A DNA stretch of 64,000 nucleotides. Source: Aquamicrobium defluvii (GTDB lineage: Bacteria > Pseudomonadota > Alphaproteobacteria > Rhizobiales > Rhizobiaceae). Numbering within the stretch: the stretch's first letter is position 1; every line of letters begins with the position of its first letter. Both the position numbers and the translations under genes were made by a program. Location: the NCBI RefSeq assembly GCF_004363725.1, contig NZ_SNZF01000016.1, forward strand, positions 1 through 64,000, read 5' to 3'. Under the pieces are notes generated by a model that searched no databases, was not told where the DNA came from, and worked only from the letters and a program-made list of their open reading frames with translations. This document shows, one piece after another, positions 44,064 to 53,209 of the stretch.

Positions 44064-44514
44064 TCATCTGTACCATCGCCGAATGGAGACCGCAACCAGA
44101 AAATCTTTGGCTAGTGTGAGGTTGCAATCATAAATAAATGCAAATCGCGGCGGGTGCGAACGGTTCGATCCGACGCTGCATCGGTGTATGCCCGCCTCTG
44201 AGACGCTTTGGTCTGCCGAGATTGATCGCTTCGCGGACGACGATATTGTTTAAGCATCTGGTGGGCCGCAGGCCACACCGCCTGAGCGTTGAACCGCGCC
44301 GGGTCTGCCGGAGTCTATTTCGTTTAAGTTATGCGGCCATGGCTGCTTCGTCCAATTTCACGGAGGCAGTAGCTCCAGCCTGGGATCGAAGTTTCGGCGA
44401 TACGGGCGAGAACGTTGGCAAGCCATGCCTGTGGATCGATGTCGTTGAGCTTTTAACTGGCGGTTCCCCTTACACGGCACCTTATCGGCGTAGTGTCGCC
44501 CGGTTGCGTCACGT
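44064..44514. other. gap with IS66 remnant, no intact gene
   Basis: No plausible complete gene is seen in 451 bp. A short piece of IS66 transposase sequence (next entry) lies on the minus strand; the rest is unassigned. Confidence 0.4.
44329..44452 (-). pseudogene. remnant of an IS66-family TnpC C-terminus
   Basis: On the minus strand the frame reads KLNDIDPQAWLANVLARIAE, the conserved end of IS66 transposases. A frameshift follows, and then pieces resembling the final LDE-containing tail ending at TAA (44329-44331). Nothing of the rest of the element is recognised nearby. Confidence 0.5.
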
Positions 44515-45246
44515 TCAGGAAGCAACGTTGGATTCACCCACCCGCCCGCGGGCCCCATTAGGTTCCAAATCCGCCTTCGCAGGGGTAATCAGATAAAGTG
44601 CATGTATTATTGTGATCTGATGAGGACCGTCAGCTTGTAAGTGATCGCTCTCATGCACGTTGGCGAGCCTAATATCGGACTTGGACTTGAATCCGTGAAC
44701 GAGACCGTACTTCGCAATCAGGCGGGCATTCACGTTGCACGCTGTTAGATCGAGTGGCCCAGTTCTCTCCAAGCCTACCATGACCGCCCACGGATGGTTC
44801 GCGGCGTAGTCGCCAATCACGATGCGATCGACCCCCTCATCGACATACTCGCGATCGGTCCCGCGGTCATTCGCGTCCAGATATTTGCATTCGAGGCAGA
44901 GATAATCGCCCGTGCGACCAACTTGGCGTTGGAAGAGGATTCGAAGGTCCAGTCGCCGCAACACGGCAACGGCACCGGTGTCGTCGGCAATAGGTAGCTC
45001 TGGTTGATGCGTGATGTCGTATCGAGGGGATCCTGGTGTTTCGTCTCTAGCGCGCTCAAAATCGAGAAAGAGTTGCCTTGTAAAACGAGGTTCATGAATA
45101 CGGACATCACCAACGATCGTTACCGTCGCAGTTAGCGCCCGTTCAAGAGTCTGAAGGACGATCCTCAGGACTTGAGGACGTGCGCGGTAGAAGCTGTTAG
45201 GAAGAGCTTGTGTCCCTCCCGCCAAATGCTCACCTAGGACGCTCAC
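44515..45246 (-). CDS. PD-(D/E)XK nuclease-like protein
   Basis: The 243-residue protein starts at GTG 45246, overlapping the upstream methylase gene by 4 bp (GTGA). The nuclease core is visible: an acidic first helix (RQLFLDFERAR), LRRLDLRILFQ with the first aspartate, YLCLECKYL as the ExK motif, then YVDEGVDRIVIGDYAANHPWAVMVGL, the helix-strand that follows in restriction endonuclease folds. It is the last gene of a three-gene overlapping operon and probably the effector. No named family was recognised. Confidence 0.75.
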   Translation of the reverse strand: MSVLGEHLAGGTQALPNSFYRARPQVLRIVLQTLERALTATVTIVGDVRIHEPRFTRQLFLDFERARDETPGSPRYDITHQPELPIADDTGAVAVLRRLDLRILFQRQVGRTGDYLCLECKYLDANDRGTDREYVDEGVDRIVIGDYAANHPWAVMVGLERTGPLDLTACNVNARLIAKYGLVHGFKSKSDIRLANVHESDHLQADGPHQITIIHALYLITPAKADLEPNGARGRVGESNVAS

Positions 45247-48200
45247 GCTACAGCGACCTCCGATATCGGGAATGTCGGATTCATAAGGTCGGCGACAATT
45301 CGGTCAGCATCTGATTGGCCGGCCGCCGGGGAGAAGCAACGATACTGTGACGGCTTCAGGATATAGACGGCCTGACCAACATAGAGCCTCAGTGTTTTGG
45401 CAGGCTTTAGATATGGCAAATCCGTCCCGCCTAGTGCGTGAATTGGCGCGTCATCCAGTTCATCGAGTTCACCGGGCACGATGACTTGGAAGGTGGCTTC
45501 GCTTTTAAGAGTCAGCATGAACTTCATCACAACAATGTCGTGCGAGAGTTCCGTGTAGCGAGCGGGGACAAGAACGTGATCGTCTGGCTCGCTGGCAAAT
45601 GCGTTGAAAGCGAGGCAGAGATTCTCGGCGTAAATCTGAAGCTCGGGCCTCGTCGGAGGCACCTCCATGCTTCGACGGGCCGCTTCGGTCTCGAAGAAGA
45701 TTGCCCGCGTTCGTCGATCGGCATCGAGAAGCAGATTTCGATCGATCTCGCTCAGACCTAAAGCACTCTCTACGATATGATCGATTGATTTAGATATCCG
45801 GGCGAGTGCCTTCACGTCCAACTCAACAGTCAGCTCGTCGAATGCATTGGCGAGTGCAGTGATGTCGGCAGCCGACAACATCTCAAGGCGCGGCAACATT
45901 ACGTTTTCTAGGTCGACCACCTCGATTTTTGTCTGTTTTATCCCAACCGTGCCGCCCATGAGCGCCAGTTGATAGGCCACCAGCCGAGAGTGCATGATAG
46001 CAGCAAATGCTTGCGCCAGTTCCGGAGGGCGACCGTGGAATGACACACCAACGAAGGAGGAGTTGTAGGCGATATCGCGTTCATCGAAGACAGCCGTGTA
46101 ACGACCGTGAAATGGCGCCCCTGTCAGCGAACCTTCGGGAAGTAGGACCAACGGTCCTTTAAACAATGCAGGCTCTCTCGATCGATTTACCCGCTTGTCC
46201 TCAAATAAGGGCAATTCCCTCGGCAGTCTGCCGCGTTTCACATCCCGAGCATTGGCTTGGGGAAGGCCAATGAGATGCGCCGCTTCCATCGTTGTTCCGG
46301 CGCGATAGCCGCGACCAGCGGGAAGATCAGAGATTTCACACCAGGTATCAAATGCACTAACGCGGGAATTCCGCGTTAGACGGTCGAGAAACCAAACGTC
46401 CCTGTCATCCCCGAAGGTGGCCGCCTTTAACAAACCGCCCCGGCGTTTCAACTGATCAAGACCAACAACCTTGGGCGGGTCCGCAGGCAGCTCAAACACT
46501 CCAGTTCGATTGAATGTTGACGACCACGGAAAGTTTACGACCGAGATGGAGGCAGGATCGGAGGGTAGGCAGTTCGATAGAAACAGCATCGCTGGACCGG
46601 CAGCTCGCTTTTTGCGTCTGCTGTCGTCGTCGCCGCCTTCGTATTCTTGAAACAGGCGCGAAGTTCTGAGCTGAGAAAGATTTACCAGTGTCACATTCGG
46701 AAAGGCACGAAGCACGGAGTCGCGTGCAGCACTTGTCTTTGGCGCCAAACTGAAGAATGGCGTGGCCTTCATCACCAATGCTATACGGGTGTCAGTGTGG
46801 CTCAGGTCCCGGCAACGCCAGAGGAAAGCCCAATCAGTTGAACGAGGCGGAACCGGCAACCCCGCCAGTCGAGAATAGGTTGTTCCGGAACGTTCTGATC
46901 CCGTCTCACTGGTGGTTGGTTCGTCCGCGTTTTCGTCCGCGTCGGCTTCCGCCTCATCCCCGTCCTCGTCAGTCTCGCGCGCCAATTGACGGTCGGCGAG
47001 CTTTTCCGAAGCGCTGTAAGTCCATGGCGGATTCCCGACGATTATGTCAAAGCCTCGGGCGACGGAATCTGGAAACAGACGGTTCTCCAAACCAGGCTCG
47101 AAGGTGCTGGTAGAGAACAAGACTCTGTCGTTGAGAGGATCAAAGCGCAGGCAAGCGAGAGCATCGATGCCCTGCGGCGGCGACGGATCAAGCTCCAGAA
47201 TGGCTAGATATAAGCTAAAGGCCGCGACCGAGAGAGCAGCAGGGCTGACATCAACGCCGCGGATTTGGTGGAGCAGTGTTTCACGAATGAGTTCGCGGCT
47301 GAGTGCCTGCTCTTGAGCCCGCAGCCAAACCAAACGTCGCAGACTTTCCACCAAGAAAACGCCAGATCCACAGGCAGGGTCCAGCACCCGGGCATTTGCC
47401 TGGACGCCTTCAAATAGGGGATCGAGTACAAGGTCAACAAGATTGATGGGGGTATAATGGACGCCCAATTTCGGCGCACCATCAGTATCCGACATGTGAA
47501 CGAACTTCTCGTAGATCGAGCTAATCAGCTCGACCGGAATTGCATCGAAACGAAAAGGAAACAGCCGACCTTGTCCATCCCGAATGTTGAAATGACCAAA
47601 GAAGTCCGCGAGCGGGGCCAAGTGGTCGGCCGATTGCCCGAGTTGTTCGCGTTCGCTGACCTCGTCTTCAATCGGAAAGAGGTCTCCGTTAAACGTCGTG
47701 CGTATCCACCGGAATAGGCTGTATGTATTGTCAAGGTTGGAGAGAATTTGGTGAAGCGTCGACGCCCCGAACTGTTCGGAGAGCTCGTTCTCGTTCAGAT
47801 AGCCCCGGTGAAGAAGATATTGAAAGAAAACACATCGCCCCACGAGCTTCTGTGCAAGTGCCGGTCGCAGCCCTTTTGAGACAAGCGCGCCGAGAAGATA
47901 GCCAAGCTCGGATAAAAGCACATTGTCGATGCGCGTCCGTCGGTCGATCTTCCGCGCTAGGGCCGATTTCCAGAAGGATCCCATAGCAACGTGACGCCTG
48001 CCGCAGGCTGCTTCCACATCGTGCAGGGCGCCACCAAGTGCTTGGCTTAGCGGAAATTCAGCGAGTAGTGGCGGTATTTTTCCATATTCTTCCGGTGGCT
48101 GATACGCATTGTACAATCGAACATATTGTGGCGTGGTAATCCAAAGCAGCGGCGCGACACCGAAGTTCCACGCGACACGATGCCAATCGGCTTCGACTTC

Positions 48201-48425
48201 GTCAGATGCTTCGGCGGATTTGAAAAGTATGACCGGAGACGTTCCGACGCGGAAAACGGCGTCAGCGCCCAACCCGCCACGTTCTGATGACAGAATCGGT
48301 CCCAATCGGGCGGCATCACCTGGCGAGCTAGCGACATCGGTCGGAAGGACAAGCCCTTCAGACGGCGAGCCGTTTTCCGAAAGATAGCCGGCAGCAGTTA
48401 GAACTTCGATGGCAAAAGTTTTCAT
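45243..48425 (-). CDS. Eco57I-type N6-adenine DNA methylase
   Basis: ATG 48425 (MKTFAIEVL) overlaps the previous stop (ATGA). The 1,060-residue protein has an N-terminal degenerate nuclease-like region (LGADAVFRVGTSPVILFKSAEA). Its methylase domain has LGVHYTPINLVDLVL, DPACGSGVFL (349-358) and FDIIVGNPPWTY (NPPW 465-468). A low-complexity acidic insert (about 485-515) follows, then a long recognition region. The ExK residues normally needed for cleavage are not obvious here, which fits cleavage being supplied by the separate nuclease gene downstream. Confidence 0.85.
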   Translation of the reverse strand: MKTFAIEVLTAAGYLSENGSPSEGLVLPTDVASSPGDAARLGPILSSERGGLGADAVFRVGTSPVILFKSAEASDEVEADWHRVAWNFGVAPLLWITTPQYVRLYNAYQPPEEYGKIPPLLAEFPLSQALGGALHDVEAACGRRHVAMGSFWKSALARKIDRRTRIDNVLLSELGYLLGALVSKGLRPALAQKLVGRCVFFQYLLHRGYLNENELSEQFGASTLHQILSNLDNTYSLFRWIRTTFNGDLFPIEDEVSEREQLGQSADHLAPLADFFGHFNIRDGQGRLFPFRFDAIPVELISSIYEKFVHMSDTDGAPKLGVHYTPINLVDLVLDPLFEGVQANARVLDPACGSGVFLVESLRRLVWLRAQEQALSRELIRETLLHQIRGVDVSPAALSVAAFSLYLAILELDPSPPQGIDALACLRFDPLNDRVLFSTSTFEPGLENRLFPDSVARGFDIIVGNPPWTYSASEKLADRQLARETDEDGDEAEADADENADEPTTSETGSERSGTTYSRLAGLPVPPRSTDWAFLWRCRDLSHTDTRIALVMKATPFFSLAPKTSAARDSVLRAFPNVTLVNLSQLRTSRLFQEYEGGDDDSRRKKRAAGPAMLFLSNCLPSDPASISVVNFPWSSTFNRTGVFELPADPPKVVGLDQLKRRGGLLKAATFGDDRDVWFLDRLTRNSRVSAFDTWCEISDLPAGRGYRAGTTMEAAHLIGLPQANARDVKRGRLPRELPLFEDKRVNRSREPALFKGPLVLLPEGSLTGAPFHGRYTAVFDERDIAYNSSFVGVSFHGRPPELAQAFAAIMHSRLVAYQLALMGGTVGIKQTKIEVVDLENVMLPRLEMLSAADITALANAFDELTVELDVKALARISKSIDHIVESALGLSEIDRNLLLDADRRTRAIFFETEAARRSMEVPPTRPELQIYAENLCLAFNAFASEPDDHVLVPARYTELSHDIVVMKFMLTLKSEATFQVIVPGELDELDDAPIHALGGTDLPYLKPAKTLRLYVGQAVYILKPSQYRCFSPAAGQSDADRIVADLMNPTFPISEVAVA

Positions 48426-48883
48426 CGAGATGCGCCCGTCGCTATCGCGGTCGGCGGAAACTGCAAATGTCCCTGCGTTTGCTCTGCCTCTGCTGCAACG
48501 AGCAAAGCTTGCAGGCGAGCCACAATCGGTGCGCAGGGTACGCAAATCGACGACACCGTCAGTGCTACGGCATTAATGCTGGAAGCATCAACCAGGCGAA
48601 TAGCATCAACTTCTACGATGACGATACAATTCTCTAAGGCCAGCCACGACCTACCGTGGCAGGTTTCGAAAAGCCGGTTCAGCCGTTCACCCACAACACC
48701 GACACGCAAGCCAAAATCTGTGACCAACCCGGCTAGGACGGCTATGGCAACAACGTCGCCAGGCGTGAATGTCGGAGCGTGGCCCCTGTGCTTCGTTAAC
48801 GCGGGCACCGCGTCCCGCCAGACGCGAAAGGCATCTACTGATATGGAAAGAAGGTCTCGAATCTGGCTCTGAGTGTAGCGCAT
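48422..48883 (-). CDS. MerR-like HTH protein heading a methylase-nuclease operon
   Basis: The 153-residue protein begins MRYTQSQIRDLLSISVDAFRVWRDAVPALTKHRGHAPTFTPGDVVAIAVLAGLVTDFGL, a winged-helix of MerR-like shape. A valine-rich C-terminal domain of unknown type follows. It overlaps the methylase gene by 4 bp. It may regulate the operon or recognise DNA for the complex. The start at 48883 was chosen because the alternative upstream frame is out of register. Confidence 0.65.
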   Translation of the reverse strand: MRYTQSQIRDLLSISVDAFRVWRDAVPALTKHRGHAPTFTPGDVVAIAVLAGLVTDFGLRVGVVGERLNRLFETCHGRSWLALENCIVIVEVDAIRLVDASSINAVALTVSSICVPCAPIVARLQALLVAAEAEQTQGHLQFPPTAIATGASR

Positions 48884-49043
48884 GGCGCAACTTAGCGTGC
48901 TTCAGTTCCCCGATCAATCGGGGGTAAACCCCGATTTTGGTCTCCATATGTTCTTTTTCGCTCATAGCGCTGGGCTGCCAGGACGGGTAGAAGAGATTGG
49001 CCAGGTCTTAGACAGCCTGGGCTTCACGGGATGACAGTATAGG

Positions 49044-50861
49044 TTAGTCGCCCTCGGCCTCCTCCATTCGCGCTTCAAGCTCGTTCAGGAACGGCGAGCG
49101 GCCCCAATGCATTCGCCCGCGGCCGGTATCGACGTAACCGGAATACAGCATATGGATCTCGTCGCGTGCCCGAGTCAGTCCAACATAGAACAGCCGTCGG
49201 CTTTCGCGTCGCGCCGCCGGCAACTCGTTGCGCCACGGCAAACTACCCAAATCGAGCCCCACCATGATCACGACGTCATATTCGCAGCCCTTTGCCGAAT
49301 GCAGCGTCAACAGATTGAGGTGGAGAGGTGACCCGTCGCGTCCACCGAGGCTCGCGAGATCCAGGTCGGCGAGCGGCCCGCCGACTGCGAGCGCGGCCGA
49401 CATGCGCACCACCTGTTCGCGCTGATCCGCGAGGCTTGGCTCCGCCGCCGTCAGCGCATCGAGCATTCCCGCACGCAGCGCGCCGACGAAGTCCCGCGCC
49501 AACCCGGCGTCTGCCCGTAGTGACCAAAGAAGCCGGGTCAGCCGCTGGGCCTCGCCGCGGGCCTCGGCCTCTGCGAGACGGGTGCGGTGAAAGCCAAGCC
49601 AGCGATCCAGCAATCCGCGCAACTGTGGCCGGCCTGCGCGCCAACCGTCAGCACACCAGGCCGCGCAGTCCTCGATCCAGCTTGTCAGCGCCACCTTGCG
49701 ATATGGCGCAGCGGTATCGACGCGGATGAAGTCGAACCCCGCAGCGGCCACGGCCTCGGCAACCACATCTCCAGTGCGATAGTCTCGATAGAGGATAGCG
49801 ATGTCGCCCAGTGTGCGGCCGGGTTTGGCCGCCAGCGCCGCCGGAATGATTTCGGCGGCAGCGTGTGCCGCTTGGCCCTCAAGGCCATCATCGCACTCGA
49901 CAAACGCGATGACCGCCTCCCTATCCGGGTCGTTCGATATGTAACCGCGAGCCTCGCCAAGCACCATTTCAGAAGCGCTGACAATCCGGGAGGCTGAGCG
50001 ATAATTAAGCTGAAGTTGGACGCGTTCGACATCGTCCCGCTCGGCCAGTTCCTGCAGCAGCGCTCCGTCGGCCCCCGTGAACCCATATATCGACTGATCG
50101 TAGTCTCCGACTGCAAAGAGACGGACGCCGCCCGCGAAAGCCATGCGCTTGACGATGCGGTGCAGCGCCACCCCAAGGTCCTGATATTCATCGACCGCCA
50201 GGACCGGGAATTTTGCCTGAAGCAAGGGGAGCACCCAGTCATGCTCCGACACGAGCCGCTGCCCAAAGATCACGAGATCGTCGAAATCGATCAGACCCAT
50301 CCTACGCAGCTCGGCCTCATATTCCTCCGCCCACGCGGCCAGTGCCTCTCCGCTGGTCCAAGCAATCGAGTCCCGATCGAGGATAGACCGCCTATGGCGT
50401 CCGAGATCCATCGGCTTGTTGGGATGCCCGACGCCGAAGAGCCGATCGCCTACCCGCTTCATTGCCTGATCGCTCTGCCGCTGCGTGGCGACGGCAAGCG
50501 GAAACGGCAAGGGGAGTTCGGCGAGACGGGCGTAGGGCATCAGAAGATGCCTCAGGCAGAAGCCGTGAACCGTGCCGATGAACAGGTTAGGCGCTTCGCG
50601 CAGCCCTAACCGTTCCAGCCGACGCGTCAGCTCGCGTGCGCATTCCTGACTATAGGTGATGCAGGCGGCTCCCCGCGGCGCGCGCACATCTTCTGCCATG
50701 ATCCGGGCCAGCTTGAGCACCAGCGTCTTGGTCTTGCCGCTGCCTGGGCCTGCCAGGACGACGCAATGTCCGGTCGAATCGTAAGCCGCCTGCTGGCCCG
50801 GATTGCCCGCCAGATCGGCCGCCTGCGAAAGATAAGCTGCACTGACGCTACGAAACGGCAT
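49044..50861 (-). CDS. UvrD-family helicase, GajB-like
   Basis: The 605-residue superfamily 1 helicase has motif I VLAGPGSGKTKT (38-44 P-loop), GTVHGFCLRHLL (motif Ib), VDEYQD (motif II, where DExx is usual), VGDYDQSIYGFTGA (motif III), LNYRSASRIV, LLTLHSAKGCEYDVVIMVGL and FYVGLTRARDEIHML (motif VI). The ATG at 50861 lies 13 bp inside the OLD nuclease gene, indicating coupling. An OLD nuclease followed by a UvrD helicase is the Gabija defence arrangement, in which GajB senses DNA termini and stimulates GajA. Confidence 0.85.
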   Translation of the reverse strand: MPFRSVSAAYLSQAADLAGNPGQQAAYDSTGHCVVLAGPGSGKTKTLVLKLARIMAEDVRAPRGAACITYSQECARELTRRLERLGLREAPNLFIGTVHGFCLRHLLMPYARLAELPLPFPLAVATQRQSDQAMKRVGDRLFGVGHPNKPMDLGRHRRSILDRDSIAWTSGEALAAWAEEYEAELRRMGLIDFDDLVIFGQRLVSEHDWVLPLLQAKFPVLAVDEYQDLGVALHRIVKRMAFAGGVRLFAVGDYDQSIYGFTGADGALLQELAERDDVERVQLQLNYRSASRIVSASEMVLGEARGYISNDPDREAVIAFVECDDGLEGQAAHAAAEIIPAALAAKPGRTLGDIAILYRDYRTGDVVAEAVAAAGFDFIRVDTAAPYRKVALTSWIEDCAAWCADGWRAGRPQLRGLLDRWLGFHRTRLAEAEARGEAQRLTRLLWSLRADAGLARDFVGALRAGMLDALTAAEPSLADQREQVVRMSAALAVGGPLADLDLASLGGRDGSPLHLNLLTLHSAKGCEYDVVIMVGLDLGSLPWRNELPAARRESRRLFYVGLTRARDEIHMLYSGYVDTGRGRMHWGRSPFLNELEARMEEAEGD

Positions 50862-52653
50862 CACGGATATGCTCCAACGCTTGCAAAATATAGTCGGGGC
50901 ACGTCTCGTCGCTGACGTGGGGAGCGAGCGCCTGTGCGAAGCGCCCTTTTCCAATCCGCTCGATGAGCTTGATCAGGCGCTCCTCGTCGAGATCGTCAGT
51001 GTCATCGACCCAGGTCTGCACGAGGTCGCGTGTGGCTTGGCTGATGGGAAGCTCTCGTTCGATGACCTCCTGCATGGCCTCTGCCAGCCCGCCGATGAAC
51101 AGCTCGGGTTCGAGTGTGTTGCTGTTGACGAAATAGCCGAATGGTTCGGCGCGAGCGATCACCGCGTCGGCGTCGAGGGGCAGATAATTCACGCCCGCCT
51201 CTACGAGCGAAAGAATACTGATCAATCGCCGCCTGACGAATGGCGGATTGGCGCCGTTCGGATCGCGATCCGTCAGGATGACGTGCGGAATGTTCAAGCC
51301 CTGCGGCCCCAACAACTTCACATAGGGAGTGAAGTTCGTGCCGCCCACTGAGCACACCGTTATGCCCAACATGTCGAGCGGGATGTCCAGCGCTTCCGCG
51401 AAGGCGGGGATGAGGAACCGCTCGGCATCGCCCTCGACCAGGATTACGCCGCGCGCGAAGAAGATTTCGCCCCGGCTGACGTCGATGTAGCGCTGCAGAT
51501 CCGCCTCATCTCGCGCGGTAAACGGCGCATTCGCGGTCGAAACCGCGATCGTCGTCTCTTCGCTGACATCATGGCGCAGCAGCACGATTGAACGGATCGG
51601 GGTCACGCTGGCAATATGCGGGGAGTGCGTCGTCAAAATTGTCGTGAGCGGCGGTATATCCTCCTCGTCTTCCCCGGTGTTGCCGAGGAAATAACGATAG
51701 ACGAGCCGCTGCACATGCGGGTGGAGATGGGCTTCCGGCTCCTCGACCACGAAAAACGTATGGTCCCGCTCGCCGTCTGTGACGAGCCGGTCGAGCTCGA
51801 GGCTCTTCAGCGCCAGGAAAATCAAGTTTGCGGTGCCAAGGCTGGCGTCCGGGATGCCGCGCGCGCCATTGTCGATCAGCAAGCGCAAACTGCGCAGCAG
51901 CGCATCCACCCGTGTGGGCGCGAGACCGAGCGTCAATGGGACAGCGTGCTGCTCGCCGGCGATGGCAATCAGACGCTCGCCTATCCGTTGCGCCGTAGCG
52001 ACCACCTCGGCGCGGCCCACCAGGTCGGCCTGCGCTTCGCTGACCAACTCCTGAATTTCTTCGCGCGCATCTTCATCAAGCGAAGTCGCCAACTGCTCGA
52101 TCAACGGCCTGAGCGGTGAATTGCGCCAGCTCGACAGATCCTTCTCGGCATCGCGCAAAGCGACCTGCACGTCGAGCGGTAGCATCCGGCGTAACGAAGA
52201 GCCGATCGACATCTCCGGGTCGTCGCCGCCGAAGATAATATACTCGTAGTCGGCCAAGCCCTCCGGATCACGGCCGAGATTTGCCTTAGGCTGGAAGCGG
52301 TAAGTCAGGCGTGCGACCATCGGCGGACCAGGGTCCACCACGCAATCGCCAAGATGAGCCATCAGCCGAGGATCGTCGGTGAAGTCGGTTAGCTCGACGG
52401 AAATCTCGATAGTTTCCCCGAGTTTATCTGCCCCCAACCCATCCCAGAAATGCTCAAGCCCGAGCTGCCGGTCGCGCTCGGATAGACCGGGGTCGAGGAT
52501 CAATTGGAGAGCGCGGATGAAGTTGCTCTTGCCGACCTTATTCTCGCCTACGATAACGATGCTGTCGCCCGTTTCTACGTCTAGGTCCGAAAAGTTGGCG
52601 AAATTCCTTATTTTTACTCGTGAGATGCGCAAGTCAGTCCCCCACTGCTTCAT
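50848..52653 (-). CDS. OLD-family ATPase-TOPRIM nuclease, GajA-like
   Basis: From ATG 52653 the 601-residue protein has an ABC-type ATPase: ISRVKIRNFANFSDLDVE, Walker A VGENKVGKSN (35-44), the signature-like region before FLALKSLELDRL, and Walker B FFVVEEPEAHLHPHVQRL with TTHSPHIASV. The C-terminal TOPRIM nuclease domain has ILVEGDAERFLIP, ITVCSVGGTNF and VILTDRDPNG. This is a class 2 OLD nuclease. With the UvrD gene it forms a Gabija-like pair that degrades invading DNA when nucleotide pools fall. Confidence 0.87.
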   Translation of the reverse strand: MKQWGTDLRISRVKIRNFANFSDLDVETGDSIVIVGENKVGKSNFIRALQLILDPGLSERDRQLGLEHFWDGLGADKLGETIEISVELTDFTDDPRLMAHLGDCVVDPGPPMVARLTYRFQPKANLGRDPEGLADYEYIIFGGDDPEMSIGSSLRRMLPLDVQVALRDAEKDLSSWRNSPLRPLIEQLATSLDEDAREEIQELVSEAQADLVGRAEVVATAQRIGERLIAIAGEQHAVPLTLGLAPTRVDALLRSLRLLIDNGARGIPDASLGTANLIFLALKSLELDRLVTDGERDHTFFVVEEPEAHLHPHVQRLVYRYFLGNTGEDEEDIPPLTTILTTHSPHIASVTPIRSIVLLRHDVSEETTIAVSTANAPFTARDEADLQRYIDVSRGEIFFARGVILVEGDAERFLIPAFAEALDIPLDMLGITVCSVGGTNFTPYVKLLGPQGLNIPHVILTDRDPNGANPPFVRRRLISILSLVEAGVNYLPLDADAVIARAEPFGYFVNSNTLEPELFIGGLAEAMQEVIERELPISQATRDLVQTWVDDTDDLDEERLIKLIERIGKGRFAQALAPHVSDETCPDYILQALEHIRDAVS

Positions 52654-53209
52654 GCAACCAGATCGCACTGCAGATTTAGCATTGCAAGACATTTGTCCGC
52701 TCTATCCGCATCGGTCTTCGATACCGGGCTGTCTGCTTCCGCCCCGACTCGGACATTCATCGAAGCCATGGCTTGTCCGCTTGGAACGCGATTGAGACAA
52801 ATGGGCTTGAAACAACAGGGTCCTTGGTTCGGATCCTTTAAGGCGTTCACATTTAACGGCCCAAAAGCGGCGCCACACTGGTCGCTGGTTTAAGAGCGGA
52901 TCCGCGCGCCGGGGGCTGTCGATCCCGATTTCCGGCTTTTTGCCGGCGCTATGCTAAACCTCCTGCGGCAACCCTTTTAACCGGTCTTTCGGGAGGCGAA
53001 CGGCTTTCGCAGTTCCTGCTACAGCTGGTATGCCCTTCCTATTTTGGACGCTTCCGCTCAACGACCCAACAGCTGTCACCGCGTGAAACTGCGCGATTGT
53101 AAACCTTGCTCGCCAGTTGGCTGAAATCGCACCCCACCAACACGGTTGATCTGCCGATCGTGCCGTGTTTTGAAGGTGGCACATTGGCGGTGGGGCTTGG
53201 ACAACAGGA
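52654..53209. other. 556-bp intergenic region, divergent promoters
   Basis: It separates the Gabija-like operon (minus) from the exonuclease gene (plus). Short frames here lack coding character or a ribosome site. I see no repeat or clear terminator; promoters for both sides are presumed. Confidence 0.4.

Noticed and set aside
44138..44596. 152-codon plus-strand frame
   Set aside because: Its middle is antisense to an IS66 transposase remnant and the translation is not protein-like.
48687..48965. 92-codon minus-strand frame starting upstream of the HTH gene
   Set aside because: Out of frame with and overlapping the better supported 153-residue gene; its distal part is a shadow.
52693..52893. 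66-codon plus-strand frame upstream of the exonuclease gene
   Set aside because: No ribosome site, starts inside the OLD gene leader, and no family resemblance.
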